Assembly (NCBI RefSeq): GCF_004118675.1 | Contig: NZ_SDHZ01000001.1 | Location: 806,001-870,000, forward strand | Origin: Filimonas effusa | GTDB lineage: Bacteria; Bacteroidota; Bacteroidia; Chitinophagales; Chitinophagaceae | DNA: 64,000 nt | Direction: 5' to 3' | Part shown: in pieces, positions 33,103 through 43,700 of the stretch | Layout of the letters: each line of letters starts with the position of its first letter | Numbering within the stretch: the stretch's first letter is position 1 | Translations under genes and position numbers: made by a program | The notes under the pieces: generated by a model | The model's input: the letters and a program-made list of their open reading frames with translations, nothing else | Told to the model about the DNA's origin: nothing | Database searches by the model: none

Positions 33103-33990
33103 TTAATCAAATAAATCCGACGACAGGTATCTGTCGCCTCTATCGCAGATGATACATACGATGACGCCTGATGTTAGTTCGGCGGCCAGTTGTAAGGAGG
33201 CGTGTACGGCGCCGCCGCTGCTCATGCCGCAGAAAATACCTTCTTCCCTGGCCAGGCGTTTGGTCATGGTACGTGCTTCTTTTTCTTCAATTTCCATTAC
33301 CCTGTCGATTTGCGACCTGTCGAATATCTTAGGCAGGTAGGCTTCGGGCCATTTGCGGATGCCGGGTATGCGGGAGCCGTCAGTAGGCTGGCATCCGGCA
33401 ATTTGTATGGCGGAGTTTTGTTCTTTCAGGAATTTAGATACGCCCATAATGGTTCCGGTGGTGCCCATGGCGGATACAAAATGAGTAACCTGGCCTGCGG
33501 TGTCGCGCCAGATCTCCGGTCCGGTCGTATTGTAGTGCATGAGGTAGTTATCCGGGTTTCCAAACTGGTTAAGCATAACGTAGTTGCCCTTTGTGAGTTG
33601 CGCGTTGGCATAGTCAATTGAGCCTTCCATTGACTGCTCCTTAGGTGTTAAAATGACTTTAGCGCCGAATGCTTCCATGGTTAATACCCTTTCGCGGGTG
33701 GAGTCTTCGGGCATTACGAGTTCAATGGGGACTTTAAAGAGGGAAGCGATCATGGCGAGCGCTATTCCGGTGTTGCCGCTGGTAGCTTCTATCAGTGTGG
33801 TTCCGGGTTTTATTTCACCGCGGTCCAATGCTCCTTTAATCATGCCATAGGCTGCCCGGTCTTTCACACTGCCGCCTGGATTATTGCCTTCCAGTTTGGC
33901 ATAAATAGTTACATCCTTATTGCTGTTCACATTTTTCAGCTCTGCCAGCGGAGTATTCCCCACCAGGTCCAGAATTCCGGCCATAGCCAA
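33103..33990 (-). CDS. cysM: Cysteine synthase B-type PLP enzyme
   Basis: A 295-residue fold-type II PLP enzyme making cysteine from O-acetylserine and sulfide or thiosulfate. The PLP lysine is K43 in GNNPGGSVKDR; that NNPGGSVKDR form points to CysM rather than CysK. Other marks are EATSGNTGIALAM, the phosphate-binding GTTGTIMG and GMSSGGAVHAS. Starts at 33990 or 33984 (two in-frame ATG) differ by two residues. A TAnnTTTG-type box lies upstream at 34027-34020. It is on the same strand as the dgkA-regulator-kinase run but has its own promoter. Confidence 0.93.
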   Translation of the reverse strand: MAMAGILDLVGNTPLAELKNVNSNKDVTIYAKLEGNNPGGSVKDRAAYGMIKGALDRGEIKPGTTLIEATSGNTGIALAMIASLFKVPIELVMPEDSTRERVLTMEAFGAKVILTPKEQSMEGSIDYANAQLTKGNYVMLNQFGNPDNYLMHYNTTGPEIWRDTAGQVTHFVSAMGTTGTIMGVSKFLKEQNSAIQIAGCQPTDGSRIPGIRKWPEAYLPKIFDRSQIDRVMEIEEKEARTMTKRLAREEGIFCGMSSGGAVHASLQLAAELTSGVIVCIICDRGDRYLSSDLFD

Positions 33991-34019
33991 TTGGTTTGTT
34001 TAAAATGAATAGTATGCTG

Positions 34020-34027
34020 CAAAGGTA
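34020..34027 (-). promoter_or_regulatory. Putative -7 box of the cysM promoter
   Basis: On the minus strand TACCTTTG matches TAnnTTTG exactly, 29 bases before the cysM ATG. No clear -33 element. Confidence 0.45.
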
Positions 34028-34094
34028 GGGTTTAACGGCAGGAGACTGTGTTTTATATGTTAAATCGGGGGAGCCTTTAATGCCGGATCATTGT

Positions 34095-34466
34095 TTAAAG
34101 CAGTAACCTGGGCAGAAATATAAGGCAGCCTGTAATAAGTGCTACCACGGCTGCTATAAGCACCATTCCGGCTGCCATATCTTTGATTTGTTTTACACGT
34201 GGATGTTGTTCGGGAGTTACGTGGTCCATGATCTTTTCGATACAGGTGTTGGCTATTTCTGCTATCCATACCAGGCAGAAGCAGAAAAGCAGTGCAATCC
34301 ATTCCAGTTTGCTTAATCTGAAATACCAGCCTGCGAGGCAGGCCAGTATCGTGGCGGCAAGATGAATCCAGGCGTTGTGTTCGGAGCCCAGGAATGACTT
34401 GAGGCCCTGAATGGCATACCTAAAGCTTCTGAGCCTGGCCAGCCAGGAAAACGGTTGATGTTTCAT
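34095..34466 (-). CDS. DgkA-family lipid kinase (diacylglycerol or undecaprenol kinase)
   Basis: A 123-residue inner-membrane kinase with three predicted helices. Family motifs are EHNAWIHL, WIAEIANTCIEKIMD (active-site and metal-binding glutamates) and KDMAAGMVLIAA. In Gram-negative bacteria DgkA recycles diacylglycerol; in many other lineages the same family phosphorylates undecaprenol, and I cannot decide between them. It starts only 2 bases after the response-regulator stop codon, so it is the third gene of the kinase-regulator operon, which may tie it to envelope or surface-protein control. Confidence 0.92.
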   Translation of the reverse strand: MKHQPFSWLARLRSFRYAIQGLKSFLGSEHNAWIHLAATILACLAGWYFRLSKLEWIALLFCFCLVWIAEIANTCIEKIMDHVTPEQHPRVKQIKDMAAGMVLIAAVVALITGCLIFLPRLLL

Positions 34467-34468
34467 GG

Positions 34469-35107
34469 TTATACCAATCCGGATTCAATGGCTACTCTTA
34501 CCAGGCCGGCGGTATTTTTTACTTTCAGTTTTTGCAGCAGGCTGGTTCTGTGGAATTCTATGGTAGAAAGGCTCAGAAAAAGCTCATTGGCTATTTCCTG
34601 GTTGGTGTATTCTTTTACAACGAGTGCCAGTACTTCTTTCTCGCGTTTGGTGAGCGTTGTTTTTTTGGCTTTGTCTTTATTCCTGATCATATCGTCGAGC
34701 AGGGCGGCTTCGAGGGCAGGAGAGAGGAAGCGTTTTCCTTTGGACACTGCTTCGATTGCATTTACGATGGTTTCGTCGTCTGCGTTTTTAGGAAGATAGC
34801 CCAGGCAGCCGACATGAAGCATTTTCTTTATCTGGTAAACAGTGTCTGTACTGCTGAATACAAGTATGTTGATTTTAGATTTAGGTTTCAGGATAGTGGC
34901 GGCAATATCATATCCGTTTGCATCGGGTAACTGCATATCGAGTATCAGCACATCGGCTGGTACTGTGGCAATATTAGCCATGAGTTCGGCGGCAGTGTTA
35001 TAAACGGCTGTTACGGTGATATGTTGTTGTTTAGACAACATTGTTTTCAGTCCGTTTGAAACTACCGGGTGGTCGTCTGTAATAATAACGTTGATCATAT
35101 AGGGCAT
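34469..35107 (-). CDS. NarL/LuxR-type response regulator
   Basis: A 212-residue two-component regulator. The receiver domain (about 1-125) has the acidic pair in TDDHP and the phospho-acceptor D57 in LILDMQLPDANGYD. The C-terminal LuxR helix-turn-helix (about 145-210) is LTKREKEVLALVVKEYTNQE, then IANELFLSLSTIEFHRTSL. Its ATG shares one base with the stop codon of the histidine kinase (TAATG), so they are translationally coupled partners. An ATG three codons in (35098) is an alternative start. It is the only response regulator near either of the two paralogous kinases. Confidence 0.94.
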   Translation of the reverse strand: MPYMINVIITDDHPVVSNGLKTMLSKQQHITVTAVYNTAAELMANIATVPADVLILDMQLPDANGYDIAATILKPKSKINILVFSSTDTVYQIKKMLHVGCLGYLPKNADDETIVNAIEAVSKGKRFLSPALEAALLDDMIRNKDKAKKTTLTKREKEVLALVVKEYTNQEIANELFLSLSTIEFHRTSLLQKLKVKNTAGLVRVAIESGLV

Positions 35108-37158
35108 TACGTTTTTAAGTAAAGCATATCTTTTCCTGTCAGATGCAATTCCATGTTTATGCTGGTGCCATGGTTGGCGGCACTTGCAATATCACACTTT
35201 CCTCCCATTTTCCTAATCCTTTCCTGAATTGTTGTAATTCCCATGCCAGATTTGCTGCGGGTATCCGGTTGCCGGATGCCAATACCATTGTCTTCAACAG
35301 TGATACTGAGGCAGTCGCCGATAAAGGCAAGCTGCACCAATGCTTCTGTTGCTTTTGCATGTTTTAACACATTATGCAGCAATTCCTGAATAATGCGATA
35401 TAATGCCAGTTCCAGGGTAGGTCTGAAGCGGGGAATTTTTCCTACTGTTTCGTAATGAATATCGAGGGCATCTGCTCTTCTGACGCGGTCGCAGAAGATG
35501 CCTGTAGCTATTTCCAGTCCTTCATGCTGTAAAATTTCGGGCATCAGGTTATGAGCAGTTTTGCGCAGGTCGCCATAGGCGTTTTCGAGGAGCAGTAAAA
35601 TGTCTTTGAACTCGCCATTAACGGTATCTATGTGGTTGGCTTTGAGTGCTGCGCCCAGTTGCATTCTGATGGCGCCAAGTAATCCGCCTATGCCGTCATG
35701 CAATTCATTAGCCAGCCGGTTACGTTCTTTTTCTTCTCCTTCTATCATGGCATGTAATAAGGCCATTTCTTTTTCCTGCTGCATACGCAGGGCGTTTATT
35801 TTTTGTTTATGAATGGCCTGGCGGCGCAACAGAATGCCTGTCAGTATTACAAGCAGGGTTGCTGCGAGGGTGCCAAGGATCCAGAGGCGCTGTGTTTTTA
35901 TTTTATTGTCCCTGCTGCTGATAGCGAGTTCTTTTTGTGCCAGTTCCTTATTCCATTCCGCCACTTTGAATTTCATTTCCATGGCACTTATGGCCTGTAT
36001 ATTCCGTTCAATAGTAATGCTGTCGCGCAGTTGGGCATACGCTTTCTGGTGTTCCCAGGCGAGTTTGTAATCGCCTATGGCGCTGTAGGCATCTGCCAGT
36101 AATTCATGGCCTTCGTATTGGCTTGAAATGGGTTGGGTTTGTGCTATTTTAAGTGCCGGGAGTACGGCTGTTACTACTTCTTTGTATTTTTTCTGCAGCA
36201 TATAAGCTTCGCCCAGGTTGTAAGATGCTGTAATGAACAGACCTGTATCCTTTCCTTCGCCTTCAATTTTCCGAAGTGCTTTCTGCGAGTAATAAATGGC
36301 GCTGTCGGCTGATTTCTGGGTAAGAAAGGTATGGGCGATATTGGTATAGGTAGCAGTAACGAAGGAGGAGAATATTGACATTTCCGGCAGTTTAGCCAGT
36401 TCGATAAAGCGGCGATAGTGGAACCTGGCGGAGTCGAAACGGTGCAGCAGGTAGTTGACATGTCCTTTGCTAAGGATGATCTTACCGAGGGTTTTGTTAT
36501 TTGTCTGCGGTAATTGTTCTGCTTTGCTCAGATAATTGATGGCGGTGGCGAGGTATTTATCATCGGGTTTGGCCTGGTCTGGTTCTTCGTTCAGGTTTAC
36601 CCAAAAGAGGATGAGTTGTGAATAGGTGTTGGCTAGTATGTCGGGGTTATCTACTTTTTTTTCTTCGATCTGGTCCAGTGCTTTGTAATAGTAGTGTGCT
36701 GCCGAATCTTTTTTGCCCAGGAACATGTACCGGTAGGCAATTGCATTGTAGATATTGGCAACAACGGTGTAACCTGCCTTATTGTTTTCGGCATAGGGTA
36801 TTGCCGCCTGAAGGGCAATAATGGCTTTTTCGTGCTGATTATGGATATGATACAACACGCCCAGGTCGGTGAGGCTTTTCAGTATTCCCCTGTTGTATTT
36901 GAGCGCAAAGCTGCTTTTCAGGGCGAGGTAGAACTTATGGATAGCGCTGTCGGGGTAGTTCTCCTGCAGCACTCTGGCTTTTTTCATTTCCTGCTGAATA
37001 GCGTTGGTATCGCGGAGTAGTTGCTGTTCTGAAAAAACGGGGCCTCCCTCGAATGCGTTGTTTTGTGCGAGGAGTAATTGCGGACCTGGTATTGACAGTG
37101 ATAGCAATGACAGAACCAAGGCAGCCTTTAAATTTTTAAGGAAGCTTCCTGCTCTCAT
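35107..37158 (-). CDS. TPR-containing sensor histidine kinase (HisKA_3 type), copy 1
   Basis: A 683-residue kinase. It has a signal peptide (about 1-32, ending LLLAQ), a periplasmic array of TPR-like helical repeats (about 75-390; for example KSLTDLGVLYHIHNQHEKAI and FYLALKSSFALKYNRGI) and one membrane helix at 425-444. A coiled linker leads to the HisKA_3 dimerisation domain with the phospho-accepting H487 in ANELHDGIGG, then the ATPase domain (N-box N596; DNGIGI at 623-628). It senses something in the periplasm, probably through the TPR region, and passes phosphate to the overlapping regulator. It is divergent from the giant T9SS gene at 37771. A close paralogue lies at 57376-59421. Confidence 0.94.
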   Translation of the reverse strand: MRAGSFLKNLKAALVLSLLSLSIPGPQLLLAQNNAFEGGPVFSEQQLLRDTNAIQQEMKKARVLQENYPDSAIHKFYLALKSSFALKYNRGILKSLTDLGVLYHIHNQHEKAIIALQAAIPYAENNKAGYTVVANIYNAIAYRYMFLGKKDSAAHYYYKALDQIEEKKVDNPDILANTYSQLILFWVNLNEEPDQAKPDDKYLATAINYLSKAEQLPQTNNKTLGKIILSKGHVNYLLHRFDSARFHYRRFIELAKLPEMSIFSSFVTATYTNIAHTFLTQKSADSAIYYSQKALRKIEGEGKDTGLFITASYNLGEAYMLQKKYKEVVTAVLPALKIAQTQPISSQYEGHELLADAYSAIGDYKLAWEHQKAYAQLRDSITIERNIQAISAMEMKFKVAEWNKELAQKELAISSRDNKIKTQRLWILGTLAATLLVILTGILLRRQAIHKQKINALRMQQEKEMALLHAMIEGEEKERNRLANELHDGIGGLLGAIRMQLGAALKANHIDTVNGEFKDILLLLENAYGDLRKTAHNLMPEILQHEGLEIATGIFCDRVRRADALDIHYETVGKIPRFRPTLELALYRIIQELLHNVLKHAKATEALVQLAFIGDCLSITVEDNGIGIRQPDTRSKSGMGITTIQERIRKMGGKCDIASAANHGTSINMELHLTGKDMLYLKT

Positions 37159-37770
37159 AAGCGTTGCGTGTGGGGTAAAATTACGTTTTCGTGTACGAAT
37201 TATAGCTGATTATATACATGTTGTGATGAATATTTGCTTCCTTTCATATTTACAATGGGTTGGCTTTGAGTTTAAAAACTGGTATTTACCCTAGTGTTTT
37301 AATGTTTTTTCAAGCCTAACTTTGGAAGCGTAAATGAAAACTGTCAGTCATTAACATATGTACTAAACAGGCATATTAGTTTTTGGCTTTCAATTTAAGC
37401 CCTATTTAGCAAATAGAAATATATAGATCAAGCTTGAGAAAGTTTGAATTTTCAACTAACTGCGACCTGCAAGTGTAAAGACTTGTTCCGTGTAAATCAC
37501 CTCAACTTTTAGAAAACACACATGTATTCCTGGTTCCGGTGTATGCTGTTTATACTGCTGCCGCCGACCTGGGGATGGTGGGGTGTTGTGTTGAATCGTA
37601 CTTGATAACGCGCTGCAAAACTAACGTGAAGCTTATTCCGATTACTGTCGGGAAACTCCACAGTTGATAATAAAAAACTATGGTGTACTTATAGGCATAT
37701 AAGGCGCCCCGGAACTGTATTGTCCTGAGTAAAATATTTGGAAACTGATTAACCAAAACACAACATTCGC
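37159..37770. other. Intergenic region between kinase 1 and the first giant surface-protein gene
   Basis: 612 bases without a convincing gene. The left third holds the promoter-like block at 37279-37324 shared with the second locus. If that promoter is used, the giant gene has a leader of about 440 nt. The leader opens with a 6-codon frame (37334-37354) of doubtful meaning. Weak near-consensus promoter bases (AATATTTG) occur at 37733-37740 closer to the gene. Confidence 0.5.
37279..37324 (+). promoter_or_regulatory. Conserved promoter block A of the giant-protein operon
   Basis: CTGGTATTTACCCTAGT (37279-37295) begins 38 bases upstream of TAACTTTG (37317-37324), an exact TAnnTTTG box. The same arrangement with the same 38-base offset occurs at 59461-59506. 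The CTRGT-N7-CTAGT direct repeat is a candidate binding site for the adjacent LuxR-type regulator. Confidence 0.6.
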
Positions 37771-40700
37771 ATGGGAAAGATTTACCTGGAATCTTCTTTT
37801 GGGTCACTACGTAAGTTATTTATAGCGATATTGCTCTTGGGGTTTGCCGGTGAAAAAGCGCTGGCTCAAACCCCTTTATATTTTAAAAACGGCGGGACAG
37901 CTACGACGAGTACGATTCCATTGAATCAGACGAGTCAGAAGACCCAGTTGTTGTATGCGCCAGCCGATTTTAGTACTACGCCTATTTCGGGTTATCTTAC
38001 CAAGATATATTTCCGTGGTACAGTTGCTGAAGCCATAGGTACATATAGTGATCTCAAAATCAGTTTTCTTCAAACGGCTGATCTTTCTTTTCCATCGACG
38101 TCCTTTTATACGGGTCTTACCCCGGCGCTATCGCGCACGACATTTACGGTGCAAGGCAGTGCCACGGCTGGCGGGTGGTTTGTTATACCATTAGAGACAC
38201 CATATCTGTACGATAATACCAAAAGCCTGATTGTTGAAATCCAGTATACGGCTGTAAGCGGCGGGATAAGTACGAATAATAATACGAGTACAGGTAATAA
38301 AAGGTGTTCAGGAACTTCATTAACCAATACCACAGGTACTACCGGTACTGCGTGGAATGATTTTGGGATGGATGTATTACCTGCTGCAGCATGTACTTCT
38401 GCGCCGGTGCCCGGTACAGTATCTTATACGTCTGTAGTAGGTTGTGCTGGCAGGCCACTTCAGTTTGTACTGCAGGATCACGGTTATGGGGCGGGCATTA
38501 GTTTTCAATGGCAATCGGCTACTTCGCTTTCCGGGCCTTACACGAATGTGGGCGGCGCATTGTCTTCTTCTTTATTTGAAACTACCGCTCCGAGCGGTAC
38601 ATCGTATTTCCGTTGTGCCGTAACCTGTGGCGGAAATACTTCCTATTCTGATGTAGTAACGGTTATAAGCAGAGAGGCTTTGCCTTCCGGCACATATACT
38701 ATTGATAAAAATACGCCTACTGCAGGAACCAATTTTAATTCGTTCAAAGATGTGGCAACCGTATTATCCTGTGCCGGAATCACCGGTTCGGTTGTGTTTG
38801 ATGTAGTGCCGGGTTCTGGTCCCTATGAGGAGCAGTTTACGCTTCCACAGATAACGGGCGCTTCTGCTACGAGTACGATAACATTTAATGGGAATGATAA
38901 TATTCTTCGATATAATGGCGTTACGGCGGCAAGACATGTTATAGAATTGGATGGGGCTGACTATATTACTTTCAGGAAGTTTAATATCGTTACGCAGAAT
39001 GCGACCTATGGATGGGGGATACATCTGACAAATGAAGCTAATTATAATACAATTGATAGTTGTACAATAGATGTCTCAACTACCACCAGTACTACAGCTG
39101 CCAATAGTGCAGGTATTACGGTATCGGGTTCTTCCAGTTCCGTAACTACTGCAAGCAGCGCCAGCAATAATACCATTACCAATAATACGATTATAGGAGG
39201 TTATACCGGCATCATATTATATGGAACAGCAACTTCCCAGAACGCGGTTAATAATATTATCAGGAATAACAAGGTGATGGATTTTTATGGAGTGGGTATT
39301 GAAATTGCCAATAACAATGGGGCGCTCATTGAAAACAATGATATTTCCAGGGCTGCAAGAGGGGCTGTTTACAGCGGGTTTGAAGGTGTAACTATGGGAA
39401 CCGGGAATATTAATTGTGTAGTGAATGCCAACCGTATACATGATACGCACACCATTGCCAGCTCGCAGTCGGGTTCTGCATATGGTGTTTACAGCACTGC
39501 GTGTGACGCTCCTGCCGGATCGGAAAATAAAGTGACCAACAATCTGATTTATAATTTCAATAGTTCAACAGGTATCATATATGGTATCTATAACAGCAGT
39601 TCCGACGGTGTATTTTACTATCATAACACCATAGTGCTGGATAATGCCTCCTCAACAGCGGGTGCTACCCGGGGTATATACCAGACTACAGCTGCAAGCC
39701 GGATTGCTATAAAAAACAACGTTGTTGATATTCGTCGCGGCGGTACAGGTATCAAACATGCCATATTTATGGGTACCGCTACCACTACCTATGAGAGTGA
39801 CTACAATAACTTTTACATTAATGCTCCTGCAGGTACCAATTATGCAGGTTGTGTTGGCACTACGAATTATGCAAGCCTAGCGAATTGGAAAACCGGTAGT
39901 GGTAAAGATGCCAATTCAATAGAAATAGCGCTCAATTATCAGAACGCGGCATTGGGAGATTATATGCCTGTATTACCGTTGGCTGCTGATAACAAGGGCA
40001 CCCCGCTGGGTGTTACCCTTGATATACTGGGCGCCAACAGGAGTGCATCTACACCGGATATAGGCGCTTATGAATTTGTTGTTACGCCATGTACGAATCC
40101 TCCTGATGCAGGGACGTTGTCTACTGATTTTAATCCTATTTGCAGCGGAAAAACATTCACGCTGGTGCGTGATGGCGGCAGTGCAGGTACGGGGCAAACC
40201 TATCAATGGGAGTCGTCGGCTGATAACGCTACCTGGAGTGCTGTACCGGGTGCTACCGGATTAAGTTTAAGCAGGTCGCAAACCCAGACCACCTGGTACC
40301 GGCTTGTGGTAACCTGTGGCGTGGCTGTGCCTACTCCTGCCATAGAGATTGTTACTCCAACAGGTATGCAGGGTAACTTTACCATAGACAAGACCAGGCC
40401 TACCAGCTCTTCTAATTTCAAATCGTTTAATGACGCCTATTCTGCTATACAGTGTGGCATAAGCGGCGCTGTGGTGTTTGATGTTGCTGCAGGTTCAGGT
40501 CCTTATGAGGAGCAGCTGGTTATGCAGGAAATTCCTGGCAGCTCAGCCAATAATACAGTTACTTTCAATGGTAACGGTAATACAATCAGCTTTATTTCCG
40601 TGAACAGCAATGAAAGAGCGGTTATCAAGCTGAATGGTACAGATCACGTTATATTCGACAACCTTATCATTTCTACCCAGGGTACCACTACCAGCCAGTA

Positions 40701-43700
40701 CGGTTGGGGTATACAGCTGCTGAACAGTGCAGATTCAAATATTATCCGGAATTGTACGATTTTAAGCAGCACTGAATCGACCTCTTCTTCTAACTACGCG
40801 GGTATTGTAATAGGAGGCAGTGCAAGCTCCGCAACAGCAACGGGTGATCCCAATTGTGATAATAATATCATCGATAAAAACACGATTGTAGGCGGATACT
40901 ATGGTTTGACGATGGTAGCCAGCGGCGCCAGTGCGTTCAACTCATGGAATAAAATAACAAGGAACGATATCAAAGACTTTTACTATTATGGTATTTATGT
41001 AAATGGATCATTTGAAGCGCTGATAGATAGCAATACGATTTCCAGGCCTTCAAGAACAAGTGTTTCTACTTTCAATGGTGTTTATTTAACCAGTCCAAGC
41101 GCCAAGGCTGTTATCTCGCGTAATACCATCACCAACCCGTTTGGCGGTAATCCTACGAGTACAAGTGTTACCAACGGTATTTATTTTAGCGGTGCAGATG
41201 CACTGGCAGGGCGTGAAAACGTTGTAGTCAATAACCTCATATATAATCTTACCGGTAAGGGAAGCGTAAATGCTATTTACAACTCGAGTTCGGATCTGGC
41301 ATTGTATTATCATAATACGATTCATATAGATGGCGCTACCGATGTAACGGCTTCTTTTGCGAGAGCATTTTACCAGACTACCGAGGCGCTCGATATCCAG
41401 TTTAAAAACAACATGATCACTTTCTCCCGTAATACCATAGGAGAAAAACATGCTATTTATTTAAACACACCTACCAGTACTATACAGTCGGATCGAAACA
41501 ATATTTATTTCTATCCGAATTCGGGCGCGGGAGCTACCTATATGGGGTTCCGTGTAAATAATGTTTCTACACTGGCAGAGTGGAAAGCGCTTGGTTTTGA
41601 TGCTAATTCTACGTCTAATGATCCCTTATATATAGATATTACTACTGGTAATTTTGAGCCTTCCAATGCTTCTATCAATAATCATGGATTACCTGTGGTG
41701 CCTCCTGTAACAGTAGATCTGAGGGGTACTGCCAGAGATGCGGCGACCCCTGATGCCGGTGCATTTGAATTTAGTCCGCCTGTTTGCATTACGCCGCCGA
41801 CAGCGGGTACTATTGTGATGTCGGATAATCCAGCATGTGAAAACTCGCTGGTAACATTAAGCCTGAATGGTAATTCAACAGGAGAAGGGCAGACCTATCA
41901 ATGGCAAACTTCATCTTCTCTCAATGGAACTTATACTGCTATAAGCAACGTGTTAACGAATCCTGCTTTTACTATTACTGCAACGGAGACAGCTTATTTC
42001 AGGGCAGCAATAACCTGTAGCGGGAATACGGCTTATACCACGCCGATTCAACTGATAGTAACGCCGGCTTTCCCTGGCGGAACCTATACCATTGATGCTA
42101 ATGAGCCTGCTTCTGCTACCAACTTTACAAGTTTTGCAGCGGTGCGTGAGGCTTTGTTGTGTGGTATTTCCGATGCAGTAGTGTTTAATGTGGCTGCGGG
42201 CGGTGCTCCTTATAATGAGCAGATCAGGTTTGACAGTATCCCAGGTACATCGGCTACCAATACTATTACATTCAATGGCAATGGCAATACTATCCGGTTC
42301 AGCTCGTCCAATTCGAACCAGCGTGCTGTTATTACGCTTAGCCAGACGGACTATATAACCTTTAATAATTTTGTTATTGATGCTACGGGCACAGGAACCT
42401 ACGGATGGGGTGTGTTTCTTACCAGGGATGCAGATAATAACACGTTCAGAAACTGTTCTATCTTACTTCCTACCAACTCCACGTCATCAAACTTTGCGGG
42501 TGTTGTCATCAGTTCTTCTGTGACCGGTGCCACTGTTTCCGGTGCTACGCTATGCGATAATAACCTTTTTGAGAACAATACTATTACCGGCGGCTATTAT
42601 GGTATGACCATGATGGGGCTTGAAGCTTTGCCTTCGAGCAACAACAGGTTTATCAGGAACAAGCTGATGGATGTCTATTTTTATGGCATATATGTAGGCC
42701 AGACTGCAGATGCGCTGATACAAGGCAACCAGATTTCGCGTGCCACAAGGGCTACGACAAGTGATTTTTACGGTATATACAGTACCGGCATAAGCGCAAA
42801 CCTTCAGATTACAGGTAACAGGATATTTAATCCTTTTGGCGGCAATGCTACCGCTACCAACATTACTTATCCCATTTATATTACAGCTAATGATGCTGAG
42901 GCGGGTACACCAACCAGGATTACCAATAACCTTATCTATAATCTGAATGGTGCAGGAACTACTTACGGAATCTATAATTCTTCTTCAAATAATGTTAAGT
43001 ATTATCATAATACAATTTCGTTGGATAATACGTCTAACACGCTGACTTCTGCTTCGTACGGACTTTACCAAACGGGTGCTGCTGATGGGCTTGATGTAAA
43101 GAATAATATCATATCCATCACGCGGGGCGGATCGGGCGCCAACTATGGTTTATATTTCCTTACGGCAACTACGGAATTTGCTTCTGATTATAATAATGTA
43201 TTCGTTAATGGAGCCGGAACAGGCGCCAATAACTTTGGCTATCATGGGGGCGTGAGAGCCAGCCTTGCAGACTGGCAGACGTATAGTAGTGGTGCCAAGG
43301 ATATGAATAGTCAAACTGTGGACCCGGTATTTGCCGGCCCGGGTGCGGGTAATTTTGTGCCGCAGCAGGTTGCTATCAATGACCGGGGCACTCCTGTTGG
43401 CGTAACCAATGATATTGAACTACAGGCACGCAGCACCACTACGCCAGACCCTGGTGCTTATGAGTATGATGTTTCGGTATGTACCTCTCCGCCCACAGCT
43501 GGTGTTGCAACTGTTACACCGCCATCCGGCATTTGTCTTGGAGAAAGCGTAGTGCTAAACTTAACTGGTAACAGTTCGGGTGGGTCGCAACGTTATATCT
43601 GGCAAAAAGGAGCTTCGGCTACTGCAACGGCATGGACTGTAATAAGCGATTCGTTGTACAATCCTGGTTTTGAATATAAACTAGAAACGCCTGAATCATT